Shown in pieces: positions 47,112-52,950 of a stretch of 52,950 nt of DNA. The position numbers and the translations under genes are program-made. This DNA comes from Glomus cerebriforme (Eukaryota; Glomeromycota; Glomeromycetes; Glomerales; Glomeraceae). Positions within the stretch are counted from its first letter, which is position 1; every line of letters begins with the position of its first letter. The notes beneath the pieces were generated by a model. The model saw only the letters and a list, made by a program, of their open reading frames with translations. It searched no databases and was not told the DNA's origin. The stretch lies in assembly GCA_003550305.1 (NCBI GenBank), contig QKYT01000531.1, positions 25,371 to 78,320 on the forward strand, written 5' to 3'.

Positions 47112-47207
47112 TTTAAGGATGGCAACGGTCGATCAAACGGTCGGCCTTTGACCGACCGATATCGGTCACGGTTATGACCGGTTAATGACTGTGACCGTTG
47201 CCATTCC
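47112..47207. mobile_element. hAT-like MITE, 96 bp
   Basis: Ends AAGGATGGCAACGGTC and GACCGTTGCCATTCC are inverted copies. The inside holds more palindromic GGTCGG/CCGACC units, making a compact hairpin. TACTTTTG flanks both sides (47104-47111 and 47208-47215), an 8-bp target duplication. Ends with 'GGATGGCAA' and an 8-bp duplication fit non-autonomous hAT elements. Far more GC-rich than its surroundings. Confidence 0.8.
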
Positions 47208-47571
47208 TACTTTTGATCATAAAATTAAAGGCCCAAACAGAATCACTTCCTGTCTGTTTTAACCAATAGTAGTGACCATGATGATGTCTTTTCCCCGTAG
47301 TCTGAGAATGTATAACATATTTATAAACATATCATTTTAGATTAGTTTATTATAACATCTTTATTTAAATATTTCAAAATAGGATGAAAATTTTCAAACC
47401 TATACTAAAATACTGTACAATAATCATTGAATTAAAACAATGTCATAACAATAGATAATTAATAATATGTGCAAAATTTATTTCCTTGATATGAAATAAA
47501 ATTATAATAAAAGAATGGTGTTAAACTATTAATAAGTAATAGTATTTAAACTCATGATTTAATTATCTAAC

Positions 47572-49046
47572 TTACAAATATTTTACATTAAATACTTCAA
47601 TTTCATCAATGGGAAATTGATTTTTGTTAAAAACATTATCATAATGCAAAGTACAATACCCAATCCTAAGATATTGTCTATTAACATATAACATATCTCC
47701 GAAATTAAAGAAATAACCACTATTCTGTCTACAATCAAGTATAGAATTGTCATCATTAGTTGACCTACTAATTTTCATATTATTTATATCTTGATCATTT
47801 TCAAAAGAAAAGATAAAGCTTTCTGTAGAAGATAACCACCGACTTCTTCCTGTATAGCCAATTGGATTATAATCACCATAGATTTTCTTTGATTGAACTC
47901 TTATTAATACTACAAATGGTCCTTGCCCGTTACATTTATTAAAAAAAACTTCAGGATTGAATCCATCACGACTCATCAAATAAATAAGATTAAACTTATA
48001 TTTGTTATTAATAATTGCTGGTTCATTTCTATCAATCTAATTAGAAATAATTGTTGCAAGTCTAGGTTTAATAATTGTTGACGCTAATTTTCCCGTACGA
48101 GATGACAAGATTATGGTTTTAGGTAAAGTTTTTTTATAATAAAATTCTTCAATTTCTTCATAAATATAATGAGGAATAATAGCTTTATAAGGACGGACTT
48201 TATCAAATAAATTTTCAGAAGAAATTTCCAGAAACCGAATAAGAGGAATAAATTGATCTAAAGTTTTCTTTAATGCTTCATAATTTTTGTAATTCCATTT
48301 AGTTTTATCACTATTCCCACTTCCCAAACCAGGAGTTTGTTCAATACCCCATTTAATTAAACAATCCCAAATGGCAACTTCTTCAACTGAAAAATCATCT
48401 CGTTCAAGTAAACCATAAAGAATATCTTTATCTAATGAAGGGAAGTTTTCTGAAGTAATAAATGGTTCTGGATTTTTACAAATGGATTCAAGACAATAAT
48501 CTTGTAATTTCTTACACTTAGTGAGCTTGAACACAGTATATAAAACATGTAAAAAATTTTTATGAATCCAACTAGTTTGTTTTTCAATTAAATAGTTTTG
48601 AACATAATCGAATAATTCGTCAAGGAGTAATTCATCAGATGCAATTAACAATCTAAAAATGTCTTCGCTTGATTGCTTGGTCAAGTTAAGTTCACCAGTA
48701 TAAATATATCTTAACGTAAAATAGAAGAATATATATTGTCAATAAAAAAAAATTTTTATTTTAACTATTAAAATAAATCAATTATTGCTTACTTTAAAAT
48801 CAAGTCAAAAACAGATGGAGTAATATTTGGTTTATTAAATATAATCATGTCATTCTTTTTTGTAATCCATTCAGTAGAAAGTACATTTTTAAAGTATGTA
48901 GAACGAGCACGTAAAATTACGGAATGCGCTCGAAATTCTTTTATGGTTTCATGTCCACCAACTTGAATAATAACATCAAAATCATCTGCATCATTTAATA
49001 TTAAGGAAAGATCTCTTGAAAGATTGGAATGGAATATTGAACTCAT
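47572..49046 (-). pseudogene. BTB-BACK-TLDc gene with one nonsense codon
   Basis: Exon 1 is complement 48793-49046 (254 bp, ATG 49046) and exon 2 is complement 47572-48709; the intron is 83 bp. BTB (FDVIIQVGGHET, EFRAHSVILRARSTYF) and BACK (ERDDFSVEEVAIWDCLIKWG) are intact. At 48037-48039 a TAG replaces the Trp codon of the conserved 'IISNWID' at the start of TLDc. The same frame stays open to the usual stop, encoding LIYLMSRDGF, YGDYNPIGY, ESFIFSF and IDEIEVFNV. A product of about 225 residues with BTB-BACK only could still be made. The single lesion in an otherwise clean frame points to a very recent loss, a read error or an allelic variant. Confidence 0.85.
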
Positions 49047-49330
49047 TTTTGAAGTTAATTTTTCAAATTTTCAAATTTCTGTTATTTTATTTTTCGGATG
49101 ATTCGCAAACATGACGTAATAATTATATCATTATTGATCATCAAACATTAAACTTTTATGTGGCTTTATTGTCTAATCTTTTTACACATGATGAGTTACA
49201 TTTTGATACTCATAATCAGTCGATTTGTTTCGTTACACAAACTGATATTCCCAAACGAGATTTCCAATTTTTCCCATTCACTTCGTAAATCATGTTGATA
49301 TTCTCAAATATAAATAAATTAGTGTTTTAG
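49047..49330 (-). promoter_or_regulatory. promoter region shared with the 44159-45642 paralogue
   Basis: Homologous to 45643-45930, with TGACGTAA at 49112-49119 (66 bp upstream of ATG), TGTGGCTTTATT, GTTACACAA and CACTTCGTAAAT kept in order. Conservation at nearly the same distance from the start codon suggests either common descent by duplication or retained regulatory sites. Confidence 0.5.
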
Positions 49331-49987
49331 CAAGTTAATTTCCTGTACTGATAATTTTCATTGTCCCATTTCACAATTAATAAAAAAATATAGTTGTACC
49401 GATATTATATGGTTTCACGATGTAACATGTACCGATACTATCCCTTTGCCCCTTTATAATAATGTACTGTATAATAAAATGTAACTTCTTAATTCTGGCT
49501 GACACTATAACTTGACCAGAGTTAGAAAATATATCTTAATTTCCAGCACTAGAGATTTAATAATAACTAGTAGAAAAATGGGTTATACCTTTTATCATAT
49601 TTTATGGAGGAGGCACATTTTTCAGTATCTTTGAGATGACATGATATTGGAGATTTCTTTTTTGAATAAAGGTTGAAATCATAAATCATTTTAAACTATT
49701 TAAATTGAAGTTGGCGTGATGTGCTTACTATTTATTCCAGATAATAATTTTATGGATTGTACAATTAAACTAGTTAAAGAATAAATATTATAAATTCAAT
49801 TTTCAAATAAATTGATATGATTCATTTTTTATAATATGCCAAAGTTACTATATTTGCAAGCTGTTAAAGCAAATTAAGTACTTAAATTACAAATAGAGGG
49901 ATGATTTAATTTATTTGACTATTTATTTACAAGAAGTGAAACATCCGAAATCCCTGATATATCTGAAAAAAAATATTAAAAGAATTT
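49331..49987. other. AT-rich stretch, nothing recognised
   Basis: No supported open frame, repeat or relic. Confidence 0.4.
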
Positions 49988-50150
49988 ATGGAAGGGCCCC
50001 ACACACGCCCAATCCTGTAGCATCCACCCTGGTATCCCCTCTTACAAGGTCATCCATCAGGATGCCCGGGAGGACCCAATTTCCTTTGGCAAATTGCCTC
50101 AGGAGATGCTTCCATTTACTCCAAAAAATCAGACCACATCTAAAAATGAA
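49988..50150. other. GC-rich islet, possible transposon or SINE fragment
   Basis: About half G+C in a window that is otherwise very AT-rich (GGGCCCCACACACGCCC, ATGCCCGGGAGGACCC). Open frames exist on both strands (49915-50202 on +, 49986-50210 on minus) but neither has a recognisable domain. The abrupt change in composition suggests inserted DNA; no inverted ends or target duplication found. Confidence 0.45.
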
Positions 50151-50488
50151 TATAAGCAAAAAAATTTGTTTAATAATAATTAAAATATCATTATTAAAGT
50201 AATAACACAAAATAAAATACTTCCCATTTATTGCATATTAATGTAAAGTATATATATCGTCAAGGCACTCACTAGGCATTTAAAGTACTAGATATGTAAT
50301 TCTTCCACCCCCCAGATGAAGCAGTTTCTCTTATCCTTTATTAAAAAGGATTAGAGCAAGGTACATAGCCTCCACTCCTTTATGTGGATAAACAAAAGGG
50401 GAATTTCAGATGTGCGTATAGCACATTTTGTACTTTTTATGAAGATTGTTGCCTAGTGTTGCTTAGTTAGGGGCATTTTCGAGTTTTT
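50151..50488. other. spacer with a small hairpin
   Basis: GTGC-GTATA-GCAC near 50414 is a short hairpin, and a C-run (CCACCCCCC) lies near 50306. It could belong to the same inserted DNA as the GC-rich islet. No gene. Confidence 0.35.
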
Positions 50489-50533
50489 GTATCCAAAGTT
50501 ATTATATCCAAAGTTGTTATATCCAAAGTTGTT
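50489..50533. repeat. three tandem 15-bp units (ATATCCAAAGTTGTT)
   Basis: GTATCCAAAGTTATT, ATATCCAAAGTTGTT and ATATCCAAAGTTGTT follow directly, then GTGGTTGTTGTGGTGG and a 20-base A-run (50551-50570). The strand stays T/G-rich to about 50795. Confidence 0.8.
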
Positions 50534-50570
50534 GTGGTTGTTGTGGTGGTAAAAAAAAAAAAAAAAAAAA

Positions 50571-52950
50571 CAGAAACAATGGCTGTTTCACTTGGTCAAC
50601 CTTGGGTGGTTGTATTATTTAAACTTGCCTGTAATAGTATTTTTTAGATGGTTGTATTATTTTGGTTGTTAAAAACTTATTGTACTTATTTCTTGTGTGG
50701 TCATATTATTTTCGTTGTTTAGTAATATTATTTGGTTGTTGTAGTAGTTGCTTTTGCTTTGTTGACCTTTGGTTGTTCTTGGTTGTGTTATTGATAAGAA
50801 AAATGTTGAGGTATTTATCTTATTTTTTTTGCGGAAATATATATGAGAAAATGTGATAAACTGTGACTCATAATTGAATTTATTAATTTATTAGGTACTG
50901 ATTAATTTGATGAGTCATAGTCTTTTCATAGCCTGAATTATGGATTTTGATCGATCAATTGATTGATCAATGTGATCGAGGATTGGCTCTATCAAATTCA
51001 CTAATCATTAATGATCGAATTATTAGAGTAAAAATGAGTCATAATTACTTTAGTTATACAGCATGGTATCTATAATTTTCGTATTATTCACTACATTATC
51101 CCACAATACCATAAGATTATGAAACAGAAACTTCACAACGAGAAATTAGAACTGAATGAGCATCTCCTATTGGTCAGCTATTTTCCTCACATGATAATAA
51201 TTATTTGCATCATTATAGTAGAAAAAACTGCTATAAGTCATTAAACTAAAGAATAAATCTATTATTTAAATTATTTAAATTATTACATACGACTAAAATA
51301 AAAATCATATTTGTTATGGATGATTAAAGGATTCTATTTAAAGGAAATTCTTAAACACAAAATTTATCTTATTGACAAAATACATTATTTTCTGTTATCA
51401 TTTAAATTTTTTTTCACGTAAAATGGTCTTGTCGATGTGTGATCACTCATTACTAAAGGGCGGTGCTTTCTTAGGAATTTTTCTTTTATTTAGTAATCTA
51501 ATGCTTGAATAAAATATTTTAATTCTACTTATTCCTCTAAATAAAAAAAATCAATTTCATTAATTTACAACATTTCAAAGGACTTTCAATTTATTTGCAG
51601 ATTCAAATGAAATCACATGGATATCAAAATATAACTTTAAGTAATAAAAATAATTGTTTTGTATAATCAACATCAGTTTATAATTAATCTTGTTAAAGCA
51701 TTAGGATTTAAATATCAAATTTATGATATAACCAAATGAGAAAATAAGAATTTTTTAAGAAATTCATTTTTATTAACGCTTATATTGAAAAGAAAAGAAA
51801 TAATAAACAATACCCAAAATATATTTAGATAACACTTTTTATACCTCAATGAGGATTGTTTCTCATTGGACTTTTTATTAAATTTTAAAAAAAAGTAATC
51901 ATATCGTTTCTATCTTGAAAATTCGATTTTTTTTTTTCATTTTACATAAATCTATCTGAATAACAGACTTTATAAGTTATAACCTTAGTAAATATTTTTC
52001 TTCAGAAATCAGAAATTTCATAAGTTTTTTTAATGTGAAATTATCGGTTATGGTTACACAAATTTGATTTAATAGCAGATATGACATGTCCGGTGACTGA
52101 TATGTTTACGATACAACACAAACATTTTTCTTTTAAATAGATATATTTATAGATTGATTACTAGTGCTTCGAAATTGTCAGTCACAGATTTTCATTGCCA
52201 AAATTTCATGATAAATTTAGATTAAGATCATTATTGATGACGATGACAATAAAGATCCAGATGTAAAAATATTAAATGCATACAGTACGTTTCACTTTCA
52301 TATTTTATGACTTTAAATAAAAGGCGTTTTGAATTCATCATGCGAATTATAACCTTCTGAAGTAAGCATTTTTTTTTGCATAATTTTGGTCCCTTTAAGT
52401 ATTTAAATCACTAAATGTCTATGCCTAACCACTAGCTACTATATTACGATAAATGGGTCAAGATGTTTTATTGAAGAACTATTTGCAAAAATATTTAAAA
52501 AAGAGAATCAAATTTTGAACTTTGAATTTTAAATCAAAAAAGTCTTTAGTTTTATTTAAGATTATTTTAAAAATTATAAGAAGTAAAAAAGGTGTAAAAT
52601 TAAATCTTGCATATCATTAACTTTAAATGTACAAATTGATTTATAGTATTCTAATAAGAAAAAATTAATATTAAATTATTAATGTTATTATATTAATAAA
52701 TTTAAAAATAATAAAAAAAAAACTGTAAAATAAAAACTGATTGTTACCATTAAATAATACTGGAACATAAATCGAAAGAGTCATCTGGAAGCTATCTCGC
52801 ATATACCTTTAGGAATGAAAGAGAAAATTTGTGTGGTCTCTTCAAAGACCATCAAGCATGTCTGTGTTCTTCAGATTCATATGATAGTATCTAAATAAAA
52901 TCTAAAACAGAAGAGGTCTTTGATTAGTAAAGATTGAAAAGAAAAAAGGT
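50571..52950. other. gene-poor right end of the window
   Basis: AT-rich. TGATCGATCAATTGATTGATCA (about 50948) is a near-palindrome. TGACTCAT (about 50863) and ATGAGTCA (about 50920) form an inverted pair of AP-1-like sites, with a third ATGAGTCA near 51035. A 64-codon + frame (50662-50856) is low-complexity. A weak BTB-like relic is listed separately; no other gene is seen. Confidence 0.45.
52190..52295 (+). pseudogene. weak BTB-domain relic
   Basis: Reading + in two frames gives LPKFHDKFRL and then IIDDDDNKDPDVKILNAYS. This recalls the start of BTB exon 1 in the 5170-6691 gene (EVGNDPNVKIFRAH). The match is short, with a frame change, and no continuation could be followed. Low confidence. 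Confidence 0.3.

Larger units (their letters stand above)
45931..47571. other. intergenic region with two inverted-repeat elements
   Basis: Apart from the elements at 46406-46500 and 47112-47207, the stretch is AT-rich with no open frame of interest. No BTB relic was found between the two paralogues. Confidence 0.45.

Noticed and set aside
49915..50210. Overlapping open frames on both strands in the GC-rich islet
   Set aside because: No recognisable domain; high GC lowers stop frequency, which explains the frames.
1..52950. tRNA, rRNA or CRISPR-like arrays
   Set aside because: No cloverleaf with a GTTCRANYC box, no rRNA core sequence and no regularly spaced direct repeats were seen by reading; this was not a computed search.

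Overview
The window looks like nuclear DNA of an arbuscular mycorrhizal fungus of the Rhizophagus type (Glomeromycotina). This is inference: the DNA is very AT-rich, genes have short GT-AG introns, and the families present (BTB-BACK-TLDc proteins, Sel1-repeat proteins, and kinases with an N-terminal CxxC zinc motif and a WTSGNE-like segment) are strongly expanded in those fungi. No species can be fixed from the sequence alone.

Layout. 1-5.2 kb: a short tandem repeat, decayed kinase fragments on both strands, a decayed unidentified ORF, a dispersed hairpin-forming repeat and a + strand BTB-BACK-TLDc pseudogene. 5.2-8.9 kb: an intact BTB-BACK-TLDc gene and a three-exon P-loop ATPase with a possible mitochondrial N-terminus. 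10.1-11.7 kb: a four-exon protein kinase. 12.7-24.4 kb: five tandem BTB-BACK-TLDc genes on the minus strand, one of them broken by two 1-nt deletions. 24.4-30.9 kb: a transposon-rich desert holding a 608-bp terminal-inverted-repeat element with 9-bp target-site duplications, a reverse-transcriptase (LINE) relic, a second copy of the dispersed repeat containing the only Ns, a zinc-knuckle (gag-like) relic, and a BTB relic split by a hairpin MITE. 30.9-31.7 kb: a two-exon bZIP factor. 35.5-38.0 kb: a six-exon cysteine-rich kinase. 38.6-43.2 kb: a 29-unit Sel1-repeat protein fused to a protein kinase, carrying one nonsense codon. 44.2-49.0 kb: two more BTB-BACK-TLDc genes, one with a nonsense codon, sharing promoter sequence. 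49-52.95 kb: largely gene-free, with a GC-rich islet and simple repeats.

All eight full-length BTB-BACK-TLDc loci have the same design: exon 1 of 254 bp (253 bp in the frameshifted copy), a 67-92 bp phase-2 intron after the conserved ILK/VLK, and one long exon 2. The encoded proteins differ most in one loop of the TLDc domain, which ranges from 7 to 28 residues between fixed flanks. This tandem family with one length-hypervariable loop is the most interesting pattern here. How the genes work together can only be inferred: BTB-BACK proteins usually act as substrate adaptors for cullin-3 ubiquitin ligases, and the kinases look like TKL-type signalling proteins with Sel1 or zinc modules for protein contacts. 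Splice sites given in the entries were read from the sequence by frame continuity and GT/AG borders; none has transcript support here.
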